Source: Virgisporangium ochraceum
GTDB taxonomy: Bacteria; Actinomycetota; Actinomycetes; Mycobacteriales; Micromonosporaceae
Direction: 5' to 3'
Assembly (NCBI RefSeq): GCF_016863655.1
Contig: NZ_BOPH01000029.1
Location: forward strand, 1-42,526
Length of the DNA stretch: 42,526 nucleotides
A program made the translations under genes and the position numbers. Numbering within the stretch: the first letter of the stretch is position 1; each line of letters begins with the position of its first letter. Below, piece by piece: positions 1 to 8,557 of the stretch. The notes under the pieces were generated by a model that searched no databases, was not told the DNA's origin, and was given only the letters and a program-made list of their open reading frames with translations.

Positions 1-11
1 CCCCAGAAGGA

Positions 12-929
12 CTAGCCCTTGGTGGAGCCCAGGGTCAGGCCCGCCACGAACTGGCGCTGCAGGACGAGGAACACCAGCAGCGTCGGCAGTGCCACGATGA
101 TCGACCCCGCCGACAGGAGGTTGTAGTCGGTGAAGAACTGGCCCCGCAGGTTGTTCAGCGAGCTGGTGATCGGGAACTTGTCGCCGTCGCTCAGCAGAGC
201 CGTGGCCCAGAAGAACTCGTTGTAGATCCAGGTGACCTGCAACGTGCCGAGCGCCGCCAGCGGCGGTCGGATCAGCGGGAGCGTCAGCTGGAAGAACTGC
301 CGGGCGACACCCGCGCCGTCGACGGCGGCCGACTCGTAGATCTCGTGCGGCAGCGTCTTCATGTAGTTGCTGAGCACGAGCGCGCAGAACCCGATCTGGA
401 ACGCGGTGTTCACCAGGATCAGCCCGAGGTAGCTGTTGAGCAGCTCCCCGTCGGAGTTCAGCCAGAGCGGCAGCGGGATCTCGTTGAACGCCTTGTAGAT
501 CGGGATGAGCAGCGCCTGCGGCGGCAGCAGGTTCGCCGCCACGAACACGCCCAGCAGCGGGAGGTTGAGCTTGAAGCTGAACCGCGCCAGCACGAACGCC
601 ACGCACGCCGACAGGAACAGGGTCAGCAGCACGGCGGGCACCGTGATGTAGACCGAGTTCAGGAACTTCTCGCCGAACTCCGCCCGCTCCCACGCGTTGG
701 TGTAGTTGTCGAACGAGAAGCCGCCGAACGAGAAGTAGCCGTGCTCGGCGGTGTACTCGTAGTCGCGGAACGAGTTGAACGCGCCCCACAGCAGCGGGAG
801 CAGCCACAGGACCGCCATCACGGCCAGGAACACGTGCAGTACCACGCGTTGTGGTCGCGTCGGTTGGCGCCGTCGTCGCACGCCCTGCGGGACGGACGCG
901 GCGCGGGCCGGTGCCTTGGTGGCCGTCAT
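12..929 (-). CDS. carbohydrate ABC transporter permease (MalG type)
   Basis: Inner-membrane permease of a CUT1-type sugar importer, 305 aa. The protein has about six hydrophobic segments, starting with one near residues 30-50 (VLHVFLAVMAVLWLLPLLWG). The cytoplasmic EAA loop reads EIYESAAVDGAG followed by LPLIRPPLAAL; it is the docking site for the ATPase. The ATG at 929 overlaps the stop of the upstream permease (ATGA, 926-929), so translation is probably coupled. It is the last gene of a three-gene operon (binding protein, MalF-type, MalG-type). No ATPase gene is visible here; many actinobacteria use a shared MsiK-type ATPase, which is family knowledge. The substrate cannot be read from sequence. 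Confidence 0.93.
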   Translation of the reverse strand: MTATKAPARAASVPQGVRRRRQPTRPQRVVLHVFLAVMAVLWLLPLLWGAFNSFRDYEYTAEHGYFSFGGFSFDNYTNAWERAEFGEKFLNSVYITVPAVLLTLFLSACVAFVLARFSFKLNLPLLGVFVAANLLPPQALLIPIYKAFNEIPLPLWLNSDGELLNSYLGLILVNTAFQIGFCALVLSNYMKTLPHEIYESAAVDGAGVARQFFQLTLPLIRPPLAALGTLQVTWIYNEFFWATALLSDGDKFPITSSLNNLRGQFFTDYNLLSAGSIIVALPTLLVFLVLQRQFVAGLTLGSTKG

Positions 930-1849
930 CCGCGGTCCCCCTTCATGGTCGCCCGCAGGTGGAGGACCACGTACGCGGACGAGATGATCAGCATGATGGT
1001 CGCCAGGGCCGAGCCGAACCCGATGCGGCTGGCCTCGCCGACGATGTTCTGGACGACGAGCGCGGCGATGACCTCCAGCCCGTTGCGGCCCTTGTTGACG
1101 ATCCACACGATGTCGAACGCGCGCAGCGACTCGATGATCGTGATCACCAGGACGATCAGGTTGATCGGCCGCATCACGGGGAAGATGACGGCGAAGAACG
1201 CGCGCCCTTCGCTGGCACCGTCCATCGTGGCCGCCTCGCGGAGCACCGGGTCGACGGCCTTCAGCCCGGCGAGGTAGATGAGCATGATGTAGCCGGTGTG
1301 CTTCCACGACGTGGCGACCAGCACCGCCCACAGGTTCACGCTCGGGTCGCCGTACCAGTCGATCTCGGTGCCGAGCACGGCGTTGAGCAGACCCTGGTCG
1401 CGCGAGTAGATGAGCTGCCAGATGAAGCCGGTCAGCGCCAGCGACAGGATCACCGGCAGGTAGAACGCCGTCTGGTAGAAGCGCGAGAAGCGCAGCTGCC
1501 GGTCGACGAGCACGGCCAGGAACATGCCCAACGGCGTCGGTATCAGGAAGAGGAAACCGACCCAGATCAGGTTGTGCCACATGGCCGGCCAGAACGGCGG
1601 GTAGTTGGTGGCGATGTTCTTGTAGTTCTCGAAGCCGATCCAGTCGATCTCGTCGAGGCCGCCGAAGCCCTCCCAGCGGGAGAACGACAGCACCACCGAC
1701 GCGAGCGCCGGCAGCCATACCAGGACCACCACGAAGATCAGCGGAACAGCGACCATGAGCGTGACGACGACGCGGTCGCCACCGGTGAGTACGCGCCGGC
1801 GGCGCCGCCTGTCGGTAGGCGGCGCCGGGTCAAGGGTTGGAGTGCTCAC
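926..1849 (-). CDS. carbohydrate ABC transporter permease (MalF type)
   Basis: Partner permease of the CUT1-type importer, 307 aa. The N-terminus is arginine-rich and cytoplasmic (RRRRRRVLTGGD), followed by a first membrane span near residues 25-50. The EAA loop PVLREAATMDGAS with FPVMRPINLI lies in the C-terminal third. The GTG start at 1849 overlaps the stop of the binding-protein gene (GTGA, 1846-1849), and its own stop overlaps the next permease. The two permeases form the heterodimeric pore. An in-frame upstream extension inside the binding-protein gene is only a shadow. Confidence 0.93.
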   Translation of the reverse strand: MSTPTLDPAPPTDRRRRRRVLTGGDRVVVTLMVAVPLIFVVVLVWLPALASVVLSFSRWEGFGGLDEIDWIGFENYKNIATNYPPFWPAMWHNLIWVGFLFLIPTPLGMFLAVLVDRQLRFSRFYQTAFYLPVILSLALTGFIWQLIYSRDQGLLNAVLGTEIDWYGDPSVNLWAVLVATSWKHTGYIMLIYLAGLKAVDPVLREAATMDGASEGRAFFAVIFPVMRPINLIVLVITIIESLRAFDIVWIVNKGRNGLEVIAALVVQNIVGEASRIGFGSALATIMLIISSAYVVLHLRATMKGDRG

Positions 1850-3183
1850 TCTACGAAGATCGTCTTCTTCTGGCTCTCGATGTTCTTCAGAATACTGTTG
1901 GCGTCGTTGGGATTCCTGATGAACTCCTGGAACGCCGGGATGATCACCGTCGACGCGAAGTCGGGCCGGGTGTCGCGGTCGAGGAACTGGGCGATGTTCT
2001 TGGCCTGGCTCACCAGTTCCGCCGACTTCTTCTGCAGCGTCGTGTACTTCGCCGTGTCGGCCTTGGAGTTCGACGCGATGAACGGCTCGCCGAGGTTGCT
2101 GGCCTGGAGCGACGCGTCGGGGCTCGCCAGGTACTTGAGCAGCTTCTTGGCGCCGGCCTTGTTCTTCGGCTTGGCCGCCATGCAGAAGCCGTCGATCGGC
2201 GCGTCGATGGCGCCGGCACCGACCTTCGAGTCGATCTCCGGGAAGTTGAACAGGTCGATGTCCTCGCGGTCGGCCTGCGGGATCTGGTCGATGATGAACG
2301 TGCCGAACATGTACATGCCGCTCTTCTTCTGGTGCAGGCCCTGCGCGGCCTCCTGCCAGGTGCGGCCGAGCGCGTCGGTCTGGTGCAGCGGCATCAGCTG
2401 CTGCCACTGGGTGAACACCTTCTTCACCTCGGCGCTCTCCCACGACCCCTTGCCGGCCATCAGGTCGACGTGGAACTGGTAGCCGTTGATGCGCAGGTTC
2501 AGGATGTCGAACGTGCCCATCGCGGGCCAGCCGTCCTTGTCTGCGAACGCGAACGGCGTGATGCCGTCGGCCTTCATCTTGTCGGCCAGCGTCACCAGCT
2601 CGTTGATGTTCCGCGGAACCTGGTACCCGCGCTCGGCGAACAGGCTCTTGCGGTAGAAGACCGCCCACGGGTAGTACGACTGCGGCACGAAGAACTGCTT
2701 GCCGCCCTCGCCCGTCGACGCGGCCTTGAACGCCTCGGTGACGTCGAGCGGCCACACGTCGCTGACGTCGCCGATGAGGTTGCGGCGGGCGAAGAACTGC
2801 ATGCGGTACCCGGCGAACCAGCTGAACACGTCGTCGGGGTTGCCCTGCAGGTAGTTGTTGATGTTCTCCTGGAACGAGTTGTGGTCGATCTCGTTGAGCT
2901 TGACCGTGATCCCGGAGTTCTTGCTCTGGAAGTCGGCGACGGCCGCCTGCCGCTGCTTGGCGAACGTCGACCCGACCTCGTTCGAGCCGAACGTCACCTC
3001 GCCGCTACCGTCGCCGCCGTCGCCGCTGTCGTCATCGTCGCCGCAGGCGGCGAGCGTGGGCACGGCGGCGAGGGCGCCGACCGCGCCGGCACCGCGGAGC
3101 AGGGCCCGGCGGCCGACCGGGAAGCCGACCTCTGACGGAGACGGGGAACGTTGACCCAGCCGGGAATTCAGCCAGCGTGACAT
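1846..3183 (-). CDS. sugar-binding lipoprotein of ABC transporter
   Basis: Extracytoplasmic solute-binding protein, family 1, 445 aa. The N-terminus has a paired-arginine motif (GRRALLRGAG), a short hydrophobic core and a lipobox LAAC, followed by a flexible DDDDSGDGGDGSG linker. It is therefore probably a lipoprotein, possibly exported by Tat. The mature part has the usual composition of sugar-binding proteins (WFAGYRMQFF, GKGSWESAEV, LLKYLASPDA). The ATG at 3183 is preferred over one 18 codons upstream because a GGAGGT Shine-Dalgarno lies at 3185-3190, about 7 nt upstream. It is the first gene of the operon, as expected for the most abundant component. Confidence 0.93.
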   Translation of the reverse strand: MSRWLNSRLGQRSPSPSEVGFPVGRRALLRGAGAVGALAAVPTLAACGDDDDSGDGGDGSGEVTFGSNEVGSTFAKQRQAAVADFQSKNSGITVKLNEIDHNSFQENINNYLQGNPDDVFSWFAGYRMQFFARRNLIGDVSDVWPLDVTEAFKAASTGEGGKQFFVPQSYYPWAVFYRKSLFAERGYQVPRNINELVTLADKMKADGITPFAFADKDGWPAMGTFDILNLRINGYQFHVDLMAGKGSWESAEVKKVFTQWQQLMPLHQTDALGRTWQEAAQGLHQKKSGMYMFGTFIIDQIPQADREDIDLFNFPEIDSKVGAGAIDAPIDGFCMAAKPKNKAGAKKLLKYLASPDASLQASNLGEPFIASNSKADTAKYTTLQKKSAELVSQAKNIAQFLDRDTRPDFASTVIIPAFQEFIRNPNDANSILKNIESQKKTIFVE

Positions 3184-3279
3184 CCGGACCTCCAGCGGCG
3201 CCTTGTTTAACGTGCAGAAAGTTGTGGCAGCAGACAAACTCCCTCATAGACCCGGGTCGAAAGCAATCGTTCCTGCTTG

Positions 3280-3296
3280 TTTCGAAATCGTTTCGC
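3280..3296. promoter_or_regulatory. candidate LacI-type operator
   Basis: The inverted repeat CGAAA-TCG-TTTCG (3283-3295) lies about 100 bp upstream of the binding-protein start. Sugar ABC operons in actinobacteria are commonly controlled by LacI-family repressors that bind short A/T-containing palindromes centred on CG. No repressor gene is adjacent, so the assignment rests on symmetry and position only. Confidence 0.35.
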
Positions 3297-3310
3297 AACC
3301 TTGACTGCCG

Positions 3311-4144
3311 TCACAGCCGCTGCAGTCGCCCGTCCAGGTCCGCGAGGTAGTCACGGCCGTACGCTCCGGCTTCCAGGCCGGTGACCAGGTGCGCCGGCAC
3401 GTCCTGCGGCAGGTCCTCCGCGTACGACCCGGCGGCCAACGCGATCGTGGCGACGGTGTCGACGTCGCCGGTGAACGCGACGCACCGCCGCAGCACGTCG
3501 CCCATGCCGGTGCCCGCGACGAGCGCTGTCACGGCGGCCCGCACGCTCATCCAGCCGGGCGCGCCGACCGGGCCGGCCCAGGGAACCGCCCACTCCCCCG
3601 GCACGTGCTCGGCGAGGAACCGGCCGAGGTCGGCCCGCGGACCGAGCCGGTACCGGAGGTAGTGCGGCATCAGCGCCGCGGCGCAGGCGGCCGCGATGCC
3701 GTCTGGCGTGTTGTGGGTGATCGCGGCCTGGATCCGGGTGCGTTCGAGCACCTCGTCGAGGTCCGGCAGAACGCCCACCGGACAGGCGCGCATCGCCGCG
3801 CCGCTCTTGTCGCTGCCCGGATGGATCCGGTCGAGAAACTCGTCGCCGTCGGAGATCTCGTCGAGGAAAGCCTGGAACCGGCCCGCGTAACCGCGCCGCG
3901 GGTCGCGCTTGTACACCTCGACGAACTTCGCGGCCAGCACCGACGGCGTCCAGTCGAGCCCGTCGACGAGCGTCTCGGCGATCGCGAGGCTCATCTGCGT
4001 GTCGTCGGTGTAGTTGCCGGCGGGGATCCCGTCGAGCGGGTGCGGCCGGTAACCGGACAGGTCGTTGTGCCGCCGGACCACCTCGGGGTTCGCGTACTCG
4101 AACCCGGCCCCGTACGCGTCGCCCACCGCGAGTTCGACCAGCAC
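3311..4144 (-). CDS. ADP-ribosylglycohydrolase family protein
   Basis: 277 aa, the full length of a single-domain ADP-ribosylglycohydrolase (DraG/ARH fold), which removes ADP-ribose from proteins or small molecules using two metal ions. The N-terminal AVGDAYGAGFE and the acidic metal motif NYTDDTQM (around residue 44) are present. The C-terminal metal cluster reads FTGDVDTVATIALAAG; canonical members have GDxDTxA here, and this one matches. The start is GTG at 4144, one base after the stop of the upstream winged-helix gene, so the two are co-transcribed. The target is unknown. Confidence 0.88.
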   Translation of the reverse strand: MLVELAVGDAYGAGFEYANPEVVRRHNDLSGYRPHPLDGIPAGNYTDDTQMSLAIAETLVDGLDWTPSVLAAKFVEVYKRDPRRGYAGRFQAFLDEISDGDEFLDRIHPGSDKSGAAMRACPVGVLPDLDEVLERTRIQAAITHNTPDGIAAACAAALMPHYLRYRLGPRADLGRFLAEHVPGEWAVPWAGPVGAPGWMSVRAAVTALVAGTGMGDVLRRCVAFTGDVDTVATIALAAGSYAEDLPQDVPAHLVTGLEAGAYGRDYLADLDGRLQRL

Positions 4145-4145
4145 G

Positions 4146-5240
4146 TCAGTCCCCGACCGTGACGGCGGCGCCCGCGATGCCGCGGACGCCGGCCACGACG
4201 ACCGCCTCGGCCTCGACCTCGGCGCGGGCCTTCCTCGACAGCTTCCCGAACGGGGTGACCGTGACCGCGAGCTCGCGCTTGCCGGCGGCCTTCGCGCGCC
4301 ACGTGCCGGCGATCTCGCCGTCGACGAGCACCGCGCCCGGGTTTCCGAGGATGCGCCACACCGCGGCCCGGTGCGCCTTCTCCGGCACCAGCAGGTTCCG
4401 GTCGCGCGCCTGCAGCAGCGGGTCGCTCGGGGGCAGCAGCCGGACCACCCGCGGGGTCTCGGCCTTCTCGAACGCCTCGACGGAGTCCTCGGGCAGGTAC
4501 GCCTTCCGGCCGTCGACCCGGATCTCCACCAGGTCGTCGGCGGGCCAGAACGGGCGCAGGTGGGTCTGGGTCGTGCCGATGAACTTCGCGACCTCGCCGG
4601 CGGTGGCGGGCCCGAGCAGGCGCAGGTACGCGAGGACGACCGCCTCCACCCCGGCCGGCTCGGTCGGCAGCTTCCCGCGGTCGGCCAGCGGTTCGATGAC
4701 GGTCTGCGCGCCGTCGACCCGCACCCCGACGCCGCCGGCCAGCCCGGCCGACTGGAACAGCCCGCCCGAGATGTGGCGGGCGCCGCACGAGCGGCAGTCG
4801 TAGGTGAGCGACCGGTCGACCAGCGCGCTGACCGCGGTGCTCGCCTCGCCCTTGGGCATCGGCTTCTTCACGGCCTTCCGGAACGCCCGCGCGGTCTGTT
4901 CGAACGCGGCCAGACCCAGCTTCGCCCCGTCCCTGATCGGGCCGGCGCCGAGCCGCGAGACGGCGTCGGCGTCGCTGAACGGCCACAGCGCGGGCATCAG
5001 CGTGGTGAGGTCGGCGGTGCGGTGCAGGTGCGGGGCGCCGCGGTGGGTCCAGGCCATCCGCAGGCTGCGGCTTTCCTTCTGGACCGTGGTGCGCGCGGCC
5101 AACGCCTGCCGCGCCACCCCGTACGGCGTGTCCTGCACACCGAGGTCGAGCACCGCGAGCGAGTGTGGTGGGTCGTCGACCCGCTGGAGCTGCTGGGCGA
5201 GCAGGCGGTAGGCCATGACCCGGGTACGGTCGGCGTCCAT
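4146..5240 (-). CDS. winged helix DNA-binding domain protein (AlkZ/YcaQ-like)
   Basis: 364 aa protein of the HTH_42 winged-helix family, which includes the DNA glycosylases AlkZ and YcaQ that unhook crosslinked or alkylated DNA. The N-terminus MDADRTRVMAYRLLAQQL matches the family start. Its middle carries an ALWPFSDAD-type segment and its C-terminal half a winged-helix-like region (PATAGEVAKFIGTTQTHLRPFW). I cannot see a QxQ or QxD catalytic motif with confidence, so glycosylase activity is not claimed. ATG 5240 is chosen; a second start is at 5216. It is divergent from the GNAT gene and upstream of the ADP-ribosylglycohydrolase. Confidence 0.78.
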   Translation of the reverse strand: MDADRTRVMAYRLLAQQLQRVDDPPHSLAVLDLGVQDTPYGVARQALAARTTVQKESRSLRMAWTHRGAPHLHRTADLTTLMPALWPFSDADAVSRLGAGPIRDGAKLGLAAFEQTARAFRKAVKKPMPKGEASTAVSALVDRSLTYDCRSCGARHISGGLFQSAGLAGGVGVRVDGAQTVIEPLADRGKLPTEPAGVEAVVLAYLRLLGPATAGEVAKFIGTTQTHLRPFWPADDLVEIRVDGRKAYLPEDSVEAFEKAETPRVVRLLPPSDPLLQARDRNLLVPEKAHRAAVWRILGNPGAVLVDGEIAGTWRAKAAGKRELAVTVTPFGKLSRKARAEVEAEAVVVAGVRGIAGAAVTVGD

Positions 5241-5307
5241 CCGGCTCACGATAGTCCCGCCCGAAACCCGTCGCCCGGCGATGGCGCCGGCCACTAGGGT
5301 CGGCCGG

Positions 5308-5874
5308 GTGACGGACGAGATCACCCTGGCCACGTCGGCCGACCGCGAGCGGGTGCTGGGCACGCTCGTGGCGGCGTTCAGCGCCGATCCGGTGCTGCGG
5401 CACCTGTTCCCCGCCGACACCACCTACCCGCGGTACGCCGCCGCGTTCTTCGGACGCCTCTTCGACAAGCGCGTCGACGACGGCACGGTCTGGACGATAG
5501 GCCGGGGCGGCTCCGTCGCGATGTGGGACGGCCCCAAGGCGTCCGACGCGCCGCCCGGCGCCCTCGACGACCTTCCCGCCGACGCGCGGGCCCGCGTCGA
5601 CGCCTACAACGCGGCGGTGCACGACGCGCTGCCCGACGAGCCGTTCTGGTACCTCGGCGTGCTCGGCACGCACCCCGACCACCGCGGCCGCCGATGGGGA
5701 CGGGCACTGCTCGCCGACGGGCTGCGCCGCGCCGCCGACGACGGGCTGGCGGCCGTGCTCGAGACGAGCAACCCGGGCAACGTCGAGGTCTACCGGGCCG
5801 CCGGGTTCGAGGTCGCGCGCGAGCTCACGGCCGGGCCGTTGCGGGTGTGGGTCATGGCGCGCCCGGCGGCGTGA
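5308..5874 (+). CDS. GNAT family N-acetyltransferase
   Basis: 188 aa single-domain GNAT enzyme that transfers acetyl from acetyl-CoA to an unidentified amine. The acetyl-CoA loop is visible as LGVLGTHPDHRGRRWGRALL, and the C-terminal strand-helix motif is ETSNPGNVEVYRAAGFEV. GTG 5308 is chosen because it fits the family N-terminus (VTDEITLATSADRERVL). An upstream in-frame ATG would read into the divergent promoter region. Its stop overlaps the GTG of the phosphotransferase gene (GTGA at 5871-5874), so the two genes are probably translated together. Confidence 0.88.
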   Translation: MTDEITLATSADRERVLGTLVAAFSADPVLRHLFPADTTYPRYAAAFFGRLFDKRVDDGTVWTIGRGGSVAMWDGPKASDAPPGALDDLPADARARVDAYNAAVHDALPDEPFWYLGVLGTHPDHRGRRWGRALLADGLRRAADDGLAAVLETSNPGNVEVYRAAGFEVARELTAGPLRVWVMARPAA

Positions 5875-6761
5875 CGCGCGTCCGGCCGTCGTGGGACGCG
5901 CTGGAGCCCGCGCTCCGCGCGGACCTCGAGCGGCTGGCCGGTGGACGGGTCGTCGGCGCCCGGTCGTGCCCCGGCGGCTTCTCGCCCGGGTTCGCGTCCC
6001 GGCTGACGCTGGCCGGCGGCGGCCGCGCCTTCGCCAAGGCGATCGACGCCCGGCGGTGGCCGCACGAGGTCGACGCGTACCGCGCGGAGATCCGGGCCAA
6101 CGCGGCGCTGCCGGCGGGCACGCCCGCGCCGCGGCTCCTCGGCGCCGTCGACGACCGGCGGTGGGTCGCGCTCGTGTTCGAGGACGTCGACGGCGTCCAC
6201 CCCGACCCGTGGACCCCCGACGCGCTCGACCGCGTCCTCGCCGCGACCGCCGACCTCGGCCGGCCCGCCGGTCCCCTGCCGCGCGACCGTCCCCGGCTCG
6301 GCGGCTGGGCCACGCTGACCGCCGACCGGCTCGCCGACCCGTGGACGGCCGCCGCCCTCCCCCGACTCGTCGCCCTGGAGCGGGACGGCCCGGCCGCGGC
6401 CCGCGGCGACTCCCTCGTGCACGGCGACCTCCACCCGCACAACGTCCTGCTGACGCCCGACCGGGTCGTCGTGGTCGACTGGCCGCACGCGCGTCCCGGG
6501 TCACCGCTCGTCGATCTGGTGACCGTCGTGACGAGCGCCGTGGCCGACGGCATCGACCCCGACGCGGCGCTGCGCCGGCACGCGGGACACGTTCCGCCGC
6601 GCGACCTCGACGCGGTTCTCGCCGCCCACGCCGGGTTCCTCGTCGCCGGCGGGCTGGCCACGATGCCGCCCGGGCTGGAGCCGATCGCCGCGGCCAAACG
6701 CCGCCTCGGCGCGGCGGCGGTGCGCTGGCTGCGCGGGCGCCTCGGTCCGATCACGGACTGA
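5871..6761 (+). CDS. aminoglycoside phosphotransferase-fold protein
   Basis: 296 aa kinase-like protein of the APH fold. The catalytic loop LVHGDLHPHNVLL carries the Brenner motif HGDxxxxN, and the metal-binding aspartate follows in VVVDWPHARPGSPLVDL. The N-lobe includes FSPGFASRLTLAGG and the lysine-containing FAKAID. This fold phosphorylates hydroxyl groups of small molecules, including but not limited to aminoglycosides, so resistance is not implied. The GTG start at 5871 overlaps the GNAT stop. A GNAT and phosphotransferase pair is reminiscent of small-molecule modification, but the substrate is unknown. Confidence 0.85.
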   Translation: MTRVRPSWDALEPALRADLERLAGGRVVGARSCPGGFSPGFASRLTLAGGGRAFAKAIDARRWPHEVDAYRAEIRANAALPAGTPAPRLLGAVDDRRWVALVFEDVDGVHPDPWTPDALDRVLAATADLGRPAGPLPRDRPRLGGWATLTADRLADPWTAAALPRLVALERDGPAAARGDSLVHGDLHPHNVLLTPDRVVVVDWPHARPGSPLVDLVTVVTSAVADGIDPDAALRRHAGHVPPRDLDAVLAAHAGFLVAGGLATMPPGLEPIAAAKRRLGAAAVRWLRGRLGPITD

Positions 6762-6796
6762 CCACATCCGTCGATGCCCCGGATCGGGCAGGCTGC

Positions 6797-6829
6797 CGGG
6801 TGGGCGCCTGCCCCCGCTGAGCCCACCCG
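6797..6829 (+). terminator. possible hairpin terminator
   Basis: CGGGTGGGC (6797-6805) pairs with GCCCACCCG (6821-6829) around a 15-nt loop, 36 bp after the phosphotransferase stop and just before the iron-box-like site. It has no U tract, as is common in high-GC actinobacteria, so it could be a terminator or only a stem. Confidence 0.4.
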
Positions 6830-6833
6830 CTGG

Positions 6834-6852
6834 TTAGGGTAGCCTTCGCTGA
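6834..6852 (+). promoter_or_regulatory. iron-box-like site (DmdR/IdeR type)
   Basis: TTAGGGTAGCCTTCGCTGA matches the actinobacterial iron box TTAGGTTAGGCTCACCTAA at 13 of 19 positions by hand count, best in the left half. It lies 32 bp before the ABC exporter start, where a DtxR-type repressor would block transcription when iron is plentiful. The right half is weak, so this is a candidate only. Confidence 0.45.
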
Positions 6853-6883
6853 CCGAGGGCGGATCAAGCGGTAGGGGGCGTGC

Positions 6884-8557
6884 ATGCCGGCGACGGCCGC
6901 CGGGGTCCAGTGGCGGGCGTTGCGCCGGCACCGGGCCCGCATCGCCGGCAGCCTGGTGCTGCTGTGCGCCCACCAGGCCACCGAGGCTGCGGTGCCGGTC
7001 GCGATCGGGCTCATCATCGACCGCGCCGTGGCGACCGGCGACGCCGCCGCGATCGTCGGTTCGGTCGTCGGCCTCGCCGCGTTGTTCACCGCGCTGTCGA
7101 TGGCGTGGCGGTACGGCGCCCGGCTGTCGTACACGGCGATGGAGCGGGAGACCCACCTGCTGCGCGTCGAGATCGCCGAGCGGGCCCTGGACCCGCGCGG
7201 CCTGAAGGGTTCCCGCTCCGGCGAACTGATCGCGGTGGCCTGCGGTGACGCCGAGGCGGCCGGCCTGGTGATCCGGGCGGTCGGCGTCGCGCTCGCCGCG
7301 GCGACCGCCCTGCTCGTCGCCGGCGCCGTGCTGCTGACGATCCACCTGCCGCTCGGCGCCGGCGTGCTGCTCGGCGTTCCGGCCCTGGCGCTGGCGCTGC
7401 AGTGGCTGGCCCCGATGCTCACCCGGCGCAGCGAGGCGCAGCAGGCCGCGCTCGCCGACACCAGCGGGCTCGCCACCGACCTCGTGGGCGGGCTGCGGGT
7501 GCTGCGCGGCATCGGCGCGCAGGACGCGGCGTCGCGCCGGTACGTCGCGGCCAGCCGGCAGGCGCTCGCGGCGACGCTGCGCGCGGCCACGATGAAGGCT
7601 GTCCACCGTGGACTGACGACCACGGTCAACGGGCTGTTCCTCGCGACGGTCGCCGGGTTCGCCGGATGGCTCGCGCTGCGCGGGTCGCTGTCGGTGGGCG
7701 AACTCGTCGCCGTGGTCGGGCTGGCCCAGTTCATCGCCGAACCGGTGGGCACGTTCGGGTTCTGCGTGCAGTGGTACGCCACCTCGAAGGCGTCGGCCGG
7801 GCGGATCGCGGCCGTGCTGACCGCGCCGACGGGCCTGAGCCCCGGCACGCGGGCAGCGGGCGACCCGCAGGACGTGCGCGTGCGGCTGGAGAAGGTGGCC
7901 TACCGCACCCTCGACGGGCTGACGCTGCACGTGCGGGAGGGCGAACTGCTCGGCGTCGTCGCGTACGACCCGCGGGACGCCCAGGCGCTGCGATCCCTGC
8001 TCGCCGGCCAGGTACCGGCCGCCGACCACGGGGGCACGCTGCACGTCGACGGCGTGCCGGCCGCGGACCTCGACCTCGCCGCGGGCCGGTCGGTGGTGCT
8101 GGTCGAGCACCACTCCGCGCACCTGTTCGACGGCACCCTGCGCGCGAACCTGCCGGCCACCGGTGACATCGCCGGTGCTCTTGCGGCGGCGGCGGCCGAC
8201 GACGTCGTCGACGCCCACCCCGACGGGCTCGACCACACACTCACCGACGGCGGCGCCAACCTGTCCGGGGGCCAGCGGCAACGGATCGCGCTCGCCCGGG
8301 CGCTCGTCACCGACCCACCGGTGCTGGTGCTCCACGACCCCACCACGGCGGTCGACCCGGTCACCGAGGAGGCGATCGCCGCGGGGATCGCGCGGCTGCG
8401 GTCCGCGCGCTGCACGGTGCTCATCACCAGCAGCCCGACGCTGCTCAGCCGGGCCACCCGCGTCGTGGTGGTCGACGGCGGGCAGGCGGTCGCCGAGGGG
8501 ACCCACGCCGACCTCGTCGACACCGACGGGCGCTACCGGGAGGCGGTGCTCCGGTGA
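6884..8557 (+). CDS. ABC exporter half-transporter, catalytically degenerate NBD
   Basis: 557 aa fused membrane domain (about residues 1-310, six spans) and nucleotide-binding domain (about 325-557). It is one half of a heterodimeric exporter with the next gene. The nucleotide-binding domain is unusual: the Walker A position reads GVVAYDPRDAQAL, with no GxxGxGKS/T; the Walker B position reads VLVLHDPTTAVD, where the Asp and catalytic Glu are His and Asp; and the switch His is Ser (ITSSPT). The signature LSGGQRQR is perfect. It can therefore contribute a signature to its partner but hardly hydrolyse ATP itself. A GGGGG-rich ribosome site (6873-6878) precedes ATG 6884. Iron regulation suggests siderophore traffic. 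Confidence 0.9.
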   Translation: MPATAAGVQWRALRRHRARIAGSLVLLCAHQATEAAVPVAIGLIIDRAVATGDAAAIVGSVVGLAALFTALSMAWRYGARLSYTAMERETHLLRVEIAERALDPRGLKGSRSGELIAVACGDAEAAGLVIRAVGVALAAATALLVAGAVLLTIHLPLGAGVLLGVPALALALQWLAPMLTRRSEAQQAALADTSGLATDLVGGLRVLRGIGAQDAASRRYVAASRQALAATLRAATMKAVHRGLTTTVNGLFLATVAGFAGWLALRGSLSVGELVAVVGLAQFIAEPVGTFGFCVQWYATSKASAGRIAAVLTAPTGLSPGTRAAGDPQDVRVRLEKVAYRTLDGLTLHVREGELLGVVAYDPRDAQALRSLLAGQVPAADHGGTLHVDGVPAADLDLAAGRSVVLVEHHSAHLFDGTLRANLPATGDIAGALAAAAADDVVDAHPDGLDHTLTDGGANLSGGQRQRIALARALVTDPPVLVLHDPTTAVDPVTEEAIAAGIARLRSARCTVLITSSPTLLSRATRVVVVDGGQAVAEGTHADLVDTDGRYREAVLR

